A stretch of 64,000 nucleotides of DNA. Origin: Vagococcus luciliae. GTDB taxonomy: Bacteria > Bacillota > Bacilli > Lactobacillales > Vagococcaceae. Positions 49,897 to 59,276 of the stretch are shown here, piece after piece. A model generated the notes under the pieces. It was not told the DNA's origin. It worked only from the letters and a program-made list of their open reading frames with translations, and did no database searches. How positions within the stretch are numbered: position 1 is the first letter of the stretch; every line of letters begins with the position of its first letter. Location of the stretch: assembly GCF_024637875.1 (NCBI RefSeq), contig NZ_CP102451.1:2049001-2113000 (forward strand), in the 5' to 3' direction. The position numbers and the translations under genes were made by a program.

Positions 49897-50409
49897 TTAT
49901 GATGTCATAACTAATTCATAGGCTAATCGTTCTCTATCTATAGTTGAATCAACAAGTACTAGCCCTCTATACGCAAAATTAAATTTTTCCAATAAATTTT
50001 GCATCGTTTTGTTCATTCGATGTGTATCAATTCTAACAGATTGGTACCCTTGACTTAGTGCAATACTAATACTATTGGAAAAGAAATAAGAGGCTAGTCC
50101 TTTTCCTTGATAGTTTGAAGAAATGGCTACCCGATGTATCACAACATAATCATTAGTTTGTATCCAGTTATCTAATATGCTATAGTCTTTATCTTCTTGA
50201 TTAATCATCGCCAAGTATCCTACAACATCGTTATTATAAACTAACACATAACCATAATTTTCTTCTATGTCTGAATAAATTAATGACTCATCAGGCTTAC
50301 CTTCTTGCCATTGAGGACTTCCTGTTTTCCTCAATACCTCTTTTGCCTCTTCAATAATTGTCATAATTTGTGGAACATCTTCTCTTTTGGCTAATCGTGT
50401 ATAAATCAC
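49897..50409 (-). CDS. GNAT family N-acetyltransferase
   Basis: A 170-residue acetyltransferase. The acetyl-CoA motif A appears as VIHRVAISSNYQGKGLASYFF and motif B as VRIDTHRMNKTMQNLLEKFNF. The substrate is unknown. The frame is open five codons further, to a GTG at 50424, but GGAGG lies inside those codons, 8 bases before the GTG at 50409, which is therefore the probable start. It sits alone between two terminators. Confidence 0.85.
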   Translation of the reverse strand: MIYTRLAKREDVPQIMTIIEEAKEVLRKTGSPQWQEGKPDESLIYSDIEENYGYVLVYNNDVVGYLAMINQEDKDYSILDNWIQTNDYVVIHRVAISSNYQGKGLASYFFSNSISIALSQGYQSVRIDTHRMNKTMQNLLEKFNFAYRGLVLVDSTIDRERLAYELVMTS

Positions 50410-50454
50410 TTCTTTTTCCTCCACATTCAGTTTTAAAAATTATACCATATAAAC

Positions 50455-50482
50455 AAAAAAAGTATCCTCTCAGATACTTTTT
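50455..50482. terminator. Terminator between AEC transporter and GNAT genes
   Basis: AAAAAAGTATC and GATACTTTTTT form an 11-bp stem around CTCTCA, four bases after the AEC transporter stop. It is symmetric and may act in both directions. Confidence 0.87.
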
Positions 50483-50486
50483 TCGT

Positions 50487-51389
50487 TTATATTAATGACA
50501 TAATAATTGGTAATGTTACCATACTTGTGACAGTTGTCAATGCAATATATTGTGATACTTTTGTTCCTTCACCAGCGTATTCTTCTGCCAAAATAGCATC
50601 CAGTGAACCCACTGGCATTGAAGCAAGAAGCACTAAAACACCTAAAATAATTGGATCTACGATAAAGAATTTCAATACTGGAATAAAAATAATTGGTATA
50701 ATAATTGCTCGAACAAATAAAAATAACAAATTATCTTTATCTAAAAACAATTCTTTTAGTTTAACTTGAGAAAATAAACTACCATTGATAATCATTGATA
50801 AAGAAGCTGTCATAATAGACAAATCAACATTAAACGTATGAATTGGCTTTGGTAACTTAATACCTATCATAAACAATAAAAAACCAACTACAGCTGCTAA
50901 AATTGCCGGAGTTGTTAGGATACTTCTAATTCGAATTTCTCGGCTATTTGATAAAAACATAATTCCTACAGTGAATAAAAACAGACTTGTTACAGTATTG
51001 CAAACAACTAATACAATCAATCCAACTTCTCCATAAAGTTTCCCAACAATAGGAATACCAATAAATAAGATATTAGAGAAAGTTAAACTTACTACCCACA
51101 AACTTCGTAACATCTCTTTTTTCTTAAATAAAGTTGCAATTAAATACGTAATAAGTAATGTTGCCACAATCATAATAAATGTATAAATAGCCGTTTGTTT
51201 CATCATAATTAATAACTTATCACTTTTATCCACTTGAAAACTATTAATAATGGCTGCAGGTAAAGCAACTGTTGTCAGTAAATAACCAATATAAATATTG
51301 GCTCCTGGTGAATATTTCCCCCGTTTATTTAACCAGACACCGACAAACATAAAAAAAATCAATACGATTGTTTCATTGAACACAGTCAT
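50487..51389 (-). CDS. AEC family transporter (auxin efflux carrier type)
   Basis: A 300-residue membrane protein with about ten hydrophobic segments in two homologous halves (IVLIFFMFVGVWLNKRGKYS, YIGYLLTTVALPAAIINSF, later VLVLLASMPVGSLDAILAEEYAGE). The AEC family includes malate, malonate and other organic anion carriers in lactic acid bacteria. Substrate cannot be told. The start is uncertain: ATG 51389 lacks a well-spaced ribosome site, while TTG at 51395 is 7 bases from GGGGGA. It has a near-consensus promoter. Confidence 0.87.
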   Translation of the reverse strand: MTVFNETIVLIFFMFVGVWLNKRGKYSPGANIYIGYLLTTVALPAAIINSFQVDKSDKLLIMMKQTAIYTFIMIVATLLITYLIATLFKKKEMLRSLWVVSLTFSNILFIGIPIVGKLYGEVGLIVLVVCNTVTSLFLFTVGIMFLSNSREIRIRSILTTPAILAAVVGFLLFMIGIKLPKPIHTFNVDLSIMTASLSMIINGSLFSQVKLKELFLDKDNLLFLFVRAIIIPIIFIPVLKFFIVDPIILGVLVLLASMPVGSLDAILAEEYAGEGTKVSQYIALTTVTSMVTLPIIMSLI

Positions 51390-51450
51390 TCCCAACTTAT
51401 TTTCCCCCAATTCTTGACGTTACACCCTTACTTACTAAACGTCTGAACTT

Positions 51451-51479
51451 ATTTTATAGCTCACTTAAAACACTGTCAA
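51451..51479 (-). promoter_or_regulatory. Promoter of the AEC transporter gene
   Basis: On the minus strand TTGACA (51474-51479), a 17-nt spacer and TAAAAT (51451-51456), about 60 bases upstream of the coding start. Confidence 0.78.
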
Positions 51480-51628
51480 TGTGGACTTTATAAAGAATAG
51501 GCTTACATTCAATTATTTTTTTATTTGTGGGTTAATAAGATAGATAGAAACAAAAAGAAAAAGTTGATAAATCTAATAATGTTGTACCAACATACTATCT
51601 TTATACCTTATAACATCTCTAAATAATA

Positions 51629-51661
51629 ATAAAAAAGACCTAGATAATTACCTAGATCTTT
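51629..51661 (-). terminator. Terminator downstream of the beta-helix gene
   Basis: On the minus strand AAAGATCTAG and CTAGGTCTTT pair over 10 bp with one G:T, followed by a T run. It lies about 80 bases after the beta-helix stop codon. Confidence 0.75.
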
Positions 51662-51740
51662 GTTCATATCAATGACTTATTAAGTTTTAGACTCACATAA
51701 TTTAGCATAAGTGTCCTTTTAAAACTATTCTATAAATAAA

Positions 51741-53237
51741 TCAAAACCAACTTTTTATTTTCGTTATAATTCTTTCAAATAGACTGTCTTTTTTTAATTC
51801 CTTATCAATTTTTGAAACAGTACTATCCACTTCACCATCGACTGATTTTTTAAAATTTTTGTCTTGTGTAACATCAGGTTTATTTTTTCCTTCTTCAGCC
51901 AAAACAACTTCTTTTAAATCATTATTTCCGATAACGATATTAGTCGAATTAGAGTAAGCAAATGTACCTTCTGGTGACCATTGATTAATAACGGAAATAT
52001 TCTGATTTTTCATTTGATTATCCCAAATATTGACACTATCACTATAACCAACTAATATTCCAGCATAAGGATTCGAATTAGCTTTAAATTGAGCATTTGT
52101 ATTATCCATACTACCTAATGGCTTTGGATTGGTTAATTTATTATTATGAACATCAACATTAGAAGCACCTACAATCATTATTTGACCATTATATGCCCCT
52201 ACCCAAGCGCCATCTTGGACATTTTGGTGATTAGTATTGTTTCCATCAAAGTCATTTTCTGAAATTAAAATATTATCAATTTGAGCTTTTTGTTGGTTAC
52301 CATCGTCATCTTTATCATAAAACACCTTTTCTCCCATACCATAAAGAAGTACACCAGCATCATCATTGTTCAAAAATTTATTTTTTCTTATAATGACGTC
52401 TTTCACAGCTCTAAGCGAATGATTTTTAAAATCTGCTGGTTCTATATTAATCCCTGCGGAAGGATCTGTTCCTTTTGTTTTTTCAATGACATTATTTTCA
52501 ATTAATAAATTCTCAGCATTTTCAATTGATATACCTTGTCGTCTGTTATTCGAAATATGAGAATTTTTAATTTTTATATTACTATTTGATGTCTTTGATT
52601 CTTTATCTGCAAATAAATCAATTCCATCTCCCCACATATCAGAGATAGTAACATTATCTATTATAATATTGCTAGAGGATACCATTAAAATCCCCCAACC
52701 AGTTTCACCGTTATATTCAGGATTTCCACGTCTAAGTTTAGCATATTTATATATATGATCTTCTCTGTCACCTAGTATCTGCCCACCATAAATGGATACA
52801 TTACTAGACTCTTTAAGATTTAGCACAGTATAACTATAAAATTCATTTGGAATAGCTTTTAAAATAGCATCATCATCCATAAGAATCGTTGTATTAGATT
52901 TAACCTTTAATCCGACTGATGTGTTAACAAAACGTTGGACATTCTCCTTTGTCGATTCAGAGTCATTAGTATTAATCATGTAAGTTCCCTTAGGAAAATA
53001 AACCACTTTTTCTTTACTACCACCAACTTCATCTAAAGCTTTTTGAATATTTTTAGTGTCGTCATCTTTTCCATTTCCTACTGCTCCAAAATCGGAGACA
53101 TCAATGACATTTTTTTCTTCAACTTCAATATTATATTTTTTCATAAGATCTTTTGAACTAACTGCCTCTACTTTAATACTCATAAAAAAGAAAGTAGCTA
53201 TCATACCTAACAACACAAAATATTTAGTGTATTTCAT
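51741..53237 (-). CDS. Secreted right-handed beta-helix protein (pectate lyase-like superfamily)
   Basis: A 498-residue exported protein. Residues 1-24 form a signal peptide (KYFVLLGMIATFFFMSIKVEA). Then comes the pectate-lyase-3/GH28-type entry VIDVSDFGAVGNGKDDDTKNIQKALDE with VVYFPKGTYMIN. Repeated parallel beta-helix rungs follow (ILMVSSSNIIIDNVTISDMWGDGIDLF, ISIENAENLLIENNVIE, VLLYGMG, ILVGYSDSVNIWDNQM). It most likely binds, cleaves or epimerises a polysaccharide outside the cell. The ATG at 53237 has AAAGGAG at 9 bases. It lies downstream of the glycopolymer genes, but a terminator and its own promoter intervene. Confidence 0.85.
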   Translation of the reverse strand: MKYTKYFVLLGMIATFFFMSIKVEAVSSKDLMKKYNIEVEEKNVIDVSDFGAVGNGKDDDTKNIQKALDEVGGSKEKVVYFPKGTYMINTNDSESTKENVQRFVNTSVGLKVKSNTTILMDDDAILKAIPNEFYSYTVLNLKESSNVSIYGGQILGDREDHIYKYAKLRRGNPEYNGETGWGILMVSSSNIIIDNVTISDMWGDGIDLFADKESKTSNSNIKIKNSHISNNRRQGISIENAENLLIENNVIEKTKGTDPSAGINIEPADFKNHSLRAVKDVIIRKNKFLNNDDAGVLLYGMGEKVFYDKDDDGNQQKAQIDNILISENDFDGNNTNHQNVQDGAWVGAYNGQIMIVGASNVDVHNNKLTNPKPLGSMDNTNAQFKANSNPYAGILVGYSDSVNIWDNQMKNQNISVINQWSPEGTFAYSNSTNIVIGNNDLKEVVLAEEGKNKPDVTQDKNFKKSVDGEVDSTVSKIDKELKKDSLFERIITKIKSWF

Positions 53238-53265
53238 AAAAATATACTCCTTTCTGATAAAGTAC

Positions 53266-53294
53266 ACTATTACACAAGTGACATTTAAAGTCAA
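53266..53294 (-). promoter_or_regulatory. Probable promoter of the beta-helix gene
   Basis: On the minus strand TTGACT (53289-53294), a 17-nt spacer and AATAGT (53266-53271), with the coding start about 30 bases downstream. Confidence 0.6.
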
Positions 53295-53306
53295 ACATCT
53301 TATATT

Positions 53307-53347
53307 AAAAAAACATCCAATCAATCTCATAGTAGATTTGGATGTTT
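53307..53347 (-). terminator. Terminator after the TagF-like gene
   Basis: AAACATCCAA (53311-53320) pairs with TTGGATGTTT (53338-53347) around a 17-nt loop; on the minus strand seven T follow. Confidence 0.8.
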
Positions 53348-53404
53348 GTATTTTAATATAAAAAAGAAAATTAATTATTACAATGGTGTCATAATATTAC
53401 ATAA

Positions 53405-55342
53405 CTACTTGTTTAATTGATGATACAAATTTAAAGATGCGTCTAATATACGTTTTCTAGCATTTGTATCTTGATATTTATATAATTTCTTCAATTTTCT
53501 CTCGTGTTTTTTCAACATGTGCTCTCTTTGAAAAGCCTTATCTAATTTTTTAATCATTCTTTTTCTATTTCTCACTATATCACCAGGTAAAAATCTACCT
53601 AGCTTTGCATCTTTTTTTGCTTCAACTAATTTAGTATCAAATTGATAATAGACAATTGATTTTCTTAACAAAGCAAAATCCAAAGCTGCACTTGAATAAT
53701 CAGTCAATAAATAATCATTCTCTACTAACTCATTTTGCAAAATATAATTATCATAGCTAGTATCAATATATTCTGAGGTAAATAAATGTCTATATTGATT
53801 AAAATTAGGATGTAATAAAAATTTAGCTTTTATGTTATATCTTTTTAATAGTTCAATAAATTCTTCATCATTCAATAAACTTTGAAATTCTTGATAAAAC
53901 TCTGTTTCCATAAATTTTTCATCACTTAATCTATTTTGTCCTTTTCTCCATGATGGAAAAATCAATAATTGCTTATAATCTTTTGAAATAGACTTCCATA
54001 CCTCATACTTTGCAAATAATTCATCAAATCGAGATAAACCAGTTAGAGCTATCTCATCTTCAGAGTAAAAATAATCATTTTTTATAATTTTCTTTTCTCT
54101 ATCAGAACTACATATAAATAAATTAGTAAATTCTTTTTCTTTTTTCGCATACATAAAAGATAAATCACGTACACCTAAAATACCATGTTGTAAGAAGACT
54201 TTAAATGTATTATCTAATTTATTTTGGAATTTTAACATTTTAGTTGGCTCAGCATACATAGAACTGTGAGAATGAAAAATCATGTCAGCATCCATAAACT
54301 TTTCAAAATGTTTCATACTCTTATAATAAACAACATTATCAGGATAGTCAGTAAGATTAACTAAATCTGGAGAATGCTTATCAATAATATAAAAACAATC
54401 AAATTGGTCCGAATGATTATCCACCATAAATTTAAATTGATTAAATGCAGTATCCTGTGCTTTTTCAGGATATTCACAAAAAAGAGCTGTTAATTTCTCC
54501 GACTTATGAGTCTTCGCTTCTAAATTAAATCCCTCGCGAGACGCATATGGAATACTTTCAACAATAATAGAAGACATCTCATTTAATGTTTGATAAAATT
54601 TCATTCCAGTTAAATTTTCTTTATATTCTTGTAAAAAATAAAATTCCTGACTATTTTCATTTCCGACCCGATGTCTTCTAGCAAATAAATAATTAATTTG
54701 CGTTTGAAACATAACGGATAAATCAATAATATTATTAAAATAATTAGAATATCCTTCAAACTCTTTAAAATGAATCGAAATCTCAGGTGTAATATGAAAA
54801 TACAATCTAGAAACATATTCTAAATCTTCTTTTAAGATAAATTCTGCTCTATTAGAAGCGATACACCATCGATTGATTGTTCCTCTAAACGTAAAAAATA
54901 AGTCCCCACTAATGACAGGTGATACCAGCGTTCTAAGTTCAACAGCTACTTCAACAATACCTTCATCTATTTGATTAACGGAATAAATTTGAGGATTAGA
55001 TCTAATAAAACGATGACTTATTGGTAACTCTCCAACTAAAATTCTCATATATTTTTGTTTGGAAGGATATAAAGAAATGACCGTATCTTTAAAACTATCA
55101 TACAAATTTTCATTTTCTTGTAATACTAACTCAGAAAGATCAATTAATTCATTTCCTTCATCATCTATAATTTTTAAAATACTTGCTTTTCCACTAGTTA
55201 ATTCATAAATATCTGTAAATGGAATGACGATGATTCCTTCATGTTCCATATACTTCATTCTATTTTGTTTAAATTCTACATTAACATAATCATTTGGACA
55301 ATTACTTATATGAAATCCATTATTTTTTATTAAAACTTCCAT
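53405..55342 (-). CDS. CDP-glycerol glycerophosphotransferase family protein (TagB/TagF-like)
   Basis: A 645-residue transferase. The C-terminal half is the glyphos-transferase domain: MIFHSHSSMYAEPTK, VFLQHGILGVRDLSF, LIFPSWRKGQ, KFLLHPNFNQYR and NDYLLTDYSSAALDFALLRKS. The first 280 residues are an extra beta-rich and helical region with no recognised domain. It would transfer glycerol-3-phosphate from CDP-glycerol to a sugar or growing polymer at the membrane. TagD, the enzyme that makes CDP-glycerol, is encoded three genes upstream. The ATG at 55342 has GGAGG before it. Confidence 0.88.
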   Translation of the reverse strand: MEVLIKNNGFHISNCPNDYVNVEFKQNRMKYMEHEGIIVIPFTDIYELTSGKASILKIIDDEGNELIDLSELVLQENENLYDSFKDTVISLYPSKQKYMRILVGELPISHRFIRSNPQIYSVNQIDEGIVEVAVELRTLVSPVISGDLFFTFRGTINRWCIASNRAEFILKEDLEYVSRLYFHITPEISIHFKEFEGYSNYFNNIIDLSVMFQTQINYLFARRHRVGNENSQEFYFLQEYKENLTGMKFYQTLNEMSSIIVESIPYASREGFNLEAKTHKSEKLTALFCEYPEKAQDTAFNQFKFMVDNHSDQFDCFYIIDKHSPDLVNLTDYPDNVVYYKSMKHFEKFMDADMIFHSHSSMYAEPTKMLKFQNKLDNTFKVFLQHGILGVRDLSFMYAKKEKEFTNLFICSSDREKKIIKNDYFYSEDEIALTGLSRFDELFAKYEVWKSISKDYKQLLIFPSWRKGQNRLSDEKFMETEFYQEFQSLLNDEEFIELLKRYNIKAKFLLHPNFNQYRHLFTSEYIDTSYDNYILQNELVENDYLLTDYSSAALDFALLRKSIVYYQFDTKLVEAKKDAKLGRFLPGDIVRNRKRMIKKLDKAFQREHMLKKHERKLKKLYKYQDTNARKRILDASLNLYHQLNK

Positions 55343-55364
55343 GACATCCTCCAATAAAAAACCT

Positions 55365-56786
55365 TTACACTAAGTTATCTGGGTTATTTCTTTTTATTTC
55401 TCCCCATTCATGTTTTTTCTCTTTGCTTGTAAATAAGAATTTTAACGTCCCTAATAACTTAGCGTATAGAGAAATCCAATGGTAAGAAAATGCTTCTATT
55501 ACTGCTAAAAATAATAAATAAATTCTATCTAAATAGGAAATTCTTTGTATTTTTGTATTTTGAGCTATAACTGTAAAAGTAAAGAACAAGTTAATAAAAT
55601 AAGATAGAAGGAAAACAAACACTGCCTCTTGCCATGTTACAACACTTACCATAACAAAATATATACCTAAGCCTAATCCAATTGTTTCCATAAAGAAACT
55701 AATAATTTCTGTAAAAATAAATAAAGGTAGTCCAATAATCCCAACATTTTTATAATTTTTATTAAATATCATTTTTCTATATTTAAATATCGTTTGTAAG
55801 AAACCTATTTGCCATCTAGAGCGTTGCTTAACTAAATCGCCAATTGTTGAAGGTGGTTGTGTCCAACAAACAGAGTCATAAATAAATATCTGTTTACTAG
55901 ATAAATTATGATCATCAATATATTTTCTAATACCTAAAGTTAAATCAAAATCTTCTCCGATTGAGTATGTATCATATCCATTTATTTCTCTAAGCATATC
56001 TAATTTATAGACACCAAAAGCCCCTGATATAATAACTGTACTATCTATATTACTTAAACTAGATCTAAATACTAATACACTTCTTAAATATTCTAAATAT
56101 TGGAAACCAGTTAATAAATTCCACGTTCTAACTTTAATTGATCTTTGTGCAAAGTTTTCTTGTCTTGTCATTGGTCTAATAAGTCCACCAATAGAAGCAA
56201 TATCATCTGAAAAATAAAAAGGCGTCATAAGTGTCAATAACGCATTTTTTTCTAAGAAAGAATCAGCATCAACAAACGAGATATAAGGCGTTCTAGCATA
56301 GTTGATTCCTACATTTAATGCATCAGATTTTCCACCATTGACTTTATTAATTAAATAGATATTAGGGTATTCCTCACTTTGATAAAAGCCAAGAACCTTT
56401 TCAGTTTCTATACTGCCGATTTTTTCTAAAAAATCAATTTTTTTCATATTCAATTCATTGATACAAATATCCATGGTATGATCTTTTGATCCATCATTAA
56501 CAATATACAGTGTTAAATCCTTATAGTTTTGTTGAATAAAACTATTAACAGATTGTATAATCGTTTCTTTTTCATTATAAGCAGGTATAACCACAGTTAA
56601 CGGCAAGCTATTTTGTCGACTAATACTTGAATTTGAATCTAATAAATTGTCTGATAGGATAATCCTATCAGACTTTACTTTTTTCATTTCTCTTCTTGAT
56701 AATATAATCTGAAAACCATATATCGTAAAAAATATATAATTTATTACAAGGGCTGCAATCCCTACAAATATTACTAAATTACTCAT
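55365..56786 (-). CDS. Membrane glycosyltransferase family 2, PgaC/IcaA-like synthase
   Basis: A 473-residue processive-type GT2. One N-terminal membrane segment precedes the catalytic domain: PLTVVIPAYNEKETI, LYIVNDGSKDHT, YISFVDADSFLEKNA (DxD), YSIGEDFDLTLGIR (ED) and LVKQRSRWQIGF (QxxRW). Three to four C-terminal membrane helices follow. This D, DxD, ED, QxxRW set is that of synthases making beta-linked polysaccharides such as poly-N-acetylglucosamine, cellulose or hyaluronan. It lies between the unknown membrane protein and the TagF-like transferase. The sugar it uses is not predictable. Confidence 0.9.
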   Translation of the reverse strand: MSNLVIFVGIAALVINYIFFTIYGFQIILSRREMKKVKSDRIILSDNLLDSNSSISRQNSLPLTVVIPAYNEKETIIQSVNSFIQQNYKDLTLYIVNDGSKDHTMDICINELNMKKIDFLEKIGSIETEKVLGFYQSEEYPNIYLINKVNGGKSDALNVGINYARTPYISFVDADSFLEKNALLTLMTPFYFSDDIASIGGLIRPMTRQENFAQRSIKVRTWNLLTGFQYLEYLRSVLVFRSSLSNIDSTVIISGAFGVYKLDMLREINGYDTYSIGEDFDLTLGIRKYIDDHNLSSKQIFIYDSVCWTQPPSTIGDLVKQRSRWQIGFLQTIFKYRKMIFNKNYKNVGIIGLPLFIFTEIISFFMETIGLGLGIYFVMVSVVTWQEAVFVFLLSYFINLFFTFTVIAQNTKIQRISYLDRIYLLFLAVIEAFSYHWISLYAKLLGTLKFLFTSKEKKHEWGEIKRNNPDNLV

Positions 56787-56800
56787 TATTTTTTATCCTC

Positions 56801-57388
56801 TCAATTTAAATAAAGTTCTGTTTCTAATTTATTAAATAAGTCAGCATTAAACTTATGATTTTTTTCCTGTTTAATTAAATTATAGAAATCCATATTTTTC
56901 GACTTCATCATTGAATAAAGAATAAAAAATTGTGCTTGTCCAGTGTATTCATCAAAATTATCAACAAGAATATCTTTACAATCATCTAATTGAAGTAAAT
57001 CAGCTAAGTAAAGAACTTCATAAACAACAGCATCATCTGCACTATAAAAATAATTCATTATTTTTGGTTCTAACTTTATGTCTTGTATAAACTGTTTTCT
57101 ATCTATCCCACAAATTTGTAAACTATTATCAATATCTTGTTCAATTGATTTACAACTAAAAACTATAGAAATTAAATCAGCAACTGAACTTTTTTTCACT
57201 ACGCGTCTCATCTTTTTAGAAAAATACTTATATTTATTTTTCACAGTAAATTTATCTACATACTTTCTAACTTTTTTAATTTGTTTATTTTTTTTATTTC
57301 GACTGATTGCCATAGGTATTGGACTAAATAAAATATAAATCAGCATTAATAAACTAAGAAAAATAGCTACTCCTAATAAAAAAAGCAC
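56801..57388 (-). CDS. Membrane-anchored protein of unknown function in the glycopolymer locus
   Basis: A 195-residue protein with one N-terminal membrane helix (FLLGVAIFLSLLMLIYILFSPI), a strongly basic juxtamembrane stretch (KNKKNKQIKKVRKYVDKF) and a helical cytosolic domain resembling paired-helix repeats (AVVYEVLYLADLLQLDDCKDIL). I do not recognise the family. It sits between tagD and the GT2 gene, 14 bases from the latter, so it may be a partner or regulator of the synthase, as small membrane partners are for PgaC/IcaA-type enzymes. Confidence 0.75.
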   Translation of the reverse strand: MLFLLGVAIFLSLLMLIYILFSPIPMAISRNKKNKQIKKVRKYVDKFTVKNKYKYFSKKMRRVVKKSSVADLISIVFSCKSIEQDIDNSLQICGIDRKQFIQDIKLEPKIMNYFYSADDAVVYEVLYLADLLQLDDCKDILVDNFDEYTGQAQFFILYSMMKSKNMDFYNLIKQEKNHKFNADLFNKLETELYLN

Positions 57389-57417
57389 AAAATCACTCCA
57401 AATTTTTTATTTAAATA

Positions 57418-57813
57418 TTATTTGTTACCGATATCTTTTTTGATTTGTGTTGTTGAAATTTCAGGCGTTCTCTCAAGATAGACAACATCTGCTCCTGTTT
57501 CTTTCACAAAATCAAATTGGCCTTTCCAATCGTCTCCCATCACAAATACATCCACTTTAAATTCATCAATATCGGTTATTTTTTGGTCCCACGCTTGTTC
57601 TGGTATAACTAAATCCACATAACGTATTGCTTCTAGCAACATTTTCCTTTTTTCATATGAAAAATAACACTTTTTTTGTTTTTCATTCCAATTGAATTCA
57701 TCAGTAGATAAAGCAACAATCAGATAATCACCTTGTTCTTTTGCACGACGTAGTAAGTTAATATGTCCGTAGTGTAACAAATCAAATGTTCCATATGTAA
57801 TCACTTTTCTCAT
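57418..57813 (-). CDS. tagD: Glycerol-3-phosphate cytidylyltransferase TagD
   Basis: A 131-residue enzyme making CDP-glycerol from CTP and glycerol-3-phosphate. It has VITYGTFDLLHYGHINLLRRAKEQGD (HxGH motif) and YLERTPEISTTQIK (the RTxGISTT signature), with FVMGDDWKGQFDFV. It provides the donor for the TagF-like transferase. It begins 19 bases after the CNNM-type gene, so transcription may partly read in from there. Confidence 0.96.
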   Translation of the reverse strand: MRKVITYGTFDLLHYGHINLLRRAKEQGDYLIVALSTDEFNWNEKQKKCYFSYEKRKMLLEAIRYVDLVIPEQAWDQKITDIDEFKVDVFVMGDDWKGQFDFVKETGADVVYLERTPEISTTQIKKDIGNK

Positions 57814-57832
57814 GTTAATCCCTCACTGTCTA

Positions 57833-59185
57833 TTAATCATCATCACGTGATTTGTAATATTTGTCATCTTCATCTTCTTCAACTTCATTGATTGTCACAA
57901 GTATTTCTAATAATCGTGTTCCTTCTGCTTTATACGTTGTCAAATCAATATGATCGATATGAATGGTTAAGTGTTCATCCTTTTCAGGAATCACTCCCAA
58001 TTCAGTAATCATAAATCCAGCCATTGTATCAACATCTGTCATCGAAATAGTTGTTCCAAATTTTTCATTAAAATCATTAATTAACATACGTGCTTCAATG
58101 AGATATTGATTATCACTTACTTGTTTTAATAAATGATCAATCGTTAATTCATCTGATTCATCGTCAATCTCACCAACAATCTCCTCTAATAAATCTTCAA
58201 ACGTTACTAAACCAGATACACCACCATATTCATCTAATAAGATGGCCATGTGATTTTGTGTTTTCTTTAACTCTCTTAATAAATCATCAATAAAAATCGT
58301 TTCTGGTACATATAATGGTTCATGTATCACATTCAACAGATTTAAATTTTCAAATCCTTTTTCTCTGGCTTCTTTTAGTAAGTTTTTCAAATGTAGAATC
58401 CCGATGACTTTATCTTTATCGTCATCATAAACTGGAATTCTTGAGAAATTGTTTCCTAATACTTTATCAATATTATCTTCTGCTGAGTCGTGAATATCAA
58501 TCATGAAAGCATCAGTACGTGGTACCATTACTTCTCTAGCCATTGTAGTGTCTAATCCAAAAATCCCTTGCACCATTTCCAACTCATCAGAGTCTAAGAC
58601 TCCTTCATTAGTTAGCATATAGGCCATTTCTTCACGAGTCATACGTTCTTTTTCATCATCAAACTTCATTGGCGTAATACGACTTAAGATATTTGTTGAA
58701 CTTGATAATAACCATACAAACGGTCTCATCACTTTACCTAACAATGAAATAGGTCCCATTACAAATCTAGCAACCTCTTCAGGTTTATTTAAAGCAATTC
58801 GTTTTGGATATAATTCCCCAAATACAATAGAAATATACGTTAATAACACTAGCACAATCACTTGTGATGCTTGTTTTGCCCAAGCAACATCACCAAAAAC
58901 AGGTGCTAACTCTCTAGCAAAAGAATTTGCCAAAGAAGCCCCTGACAAGATAGTAACTAACGTAATCCCTACTTGAATAGTCGATAAAAAATTTCCTGAA
59001 TCATTGATTAGACCCAACAATTTAATAGCTGATTTGTCTCCTTCTTCAGCCTTATTTTCCAATCTGTTTCTATTTACCGAAATAACGGAAACCTCCGCAG
59101 CAGCAAAAAACGCATTAAGTAACGTTAAAACAACCAAAATAATAATATTGATAAAAATAGACTGACTCTCAGGGTCAGCGTTCAT
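57833..59185 (-). CDS. CNNM/HlyC-CorC family membrane protein
   Basis: A 450-residue protein with a CNNM (DUF21) domain of about four membrane segments (IIILVVLTLLNAFFAAAEVSVIS), two CBS domains (VMVPRTDAFMIDI, HMAILLDEYGGVSGLVTFEDLLEEIVGEI) and a C-terminal CorC_HlyC domain. Bacterial relatives are implicated in magnesium or other cation efflux; 'hemolysin' in older names is misleading. It stands between the AI-2E-family gene and tagD. Confidence 0.9.
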   Translation of the reverse strand: MNADPESQSIFINIIILVVLTLLNAFFAAAEVSVISVNRNRLENKAEEGDKSAIKLLGLINDSGNFLSTIQVGITLVTILSGASLANSFARELAPVFGDVAWAKQASQVIVLVLLTYISIVFGELYPKRIALNKPEEVARFVMGPISLLGKVMRPFVWLLSSSTNILSRITPMKFDDEKERMTREEMAYMLTNEGVLDSDELEMVQGIFGLDTTMAREVMVPRTDAFMIDIHDSAEDNIDKVLGNNFSRIPVYDDDKDKVIGILHLKNLLKEAREKGFENLNLLNVIHEPLYVPETIFIDDLLRELKKTQNHMAILLDEYGGVSGLVTFEDLLEEIVGEIDDESDELTIDHLLKQVSDNQYLIEARMLINDFNEKFGTTISMTDVDTMAGFMITELGVIPEKDEHLTIHIDHIDLTTYKAEGTRLLEILVTINEVEEDEDDKYYKSRDDD

Positions 59186-59276
59186 AAGCTTTTCTCTCCT
59201 AACATTTATTCGTTCTTTTTAATATTCCTCCGAAAATCGTATCATAAATGACAGTTAAATTCAATATAAAAGATAG

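Larger units (their letters stand above)
51390..51740. other. About 350 bp between the AEC and beta-helix genes
   Basis: This gap holds the AEC promoter near its left end and the beta-helix terminator at about 51629-51661. Between them is AT-rich sequence in which I see no gene, repeat or RNA. The short run AATGTTGTACCAACAT near 51580 is a small dyad of uncertain meaning. Confidence 0.6.
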
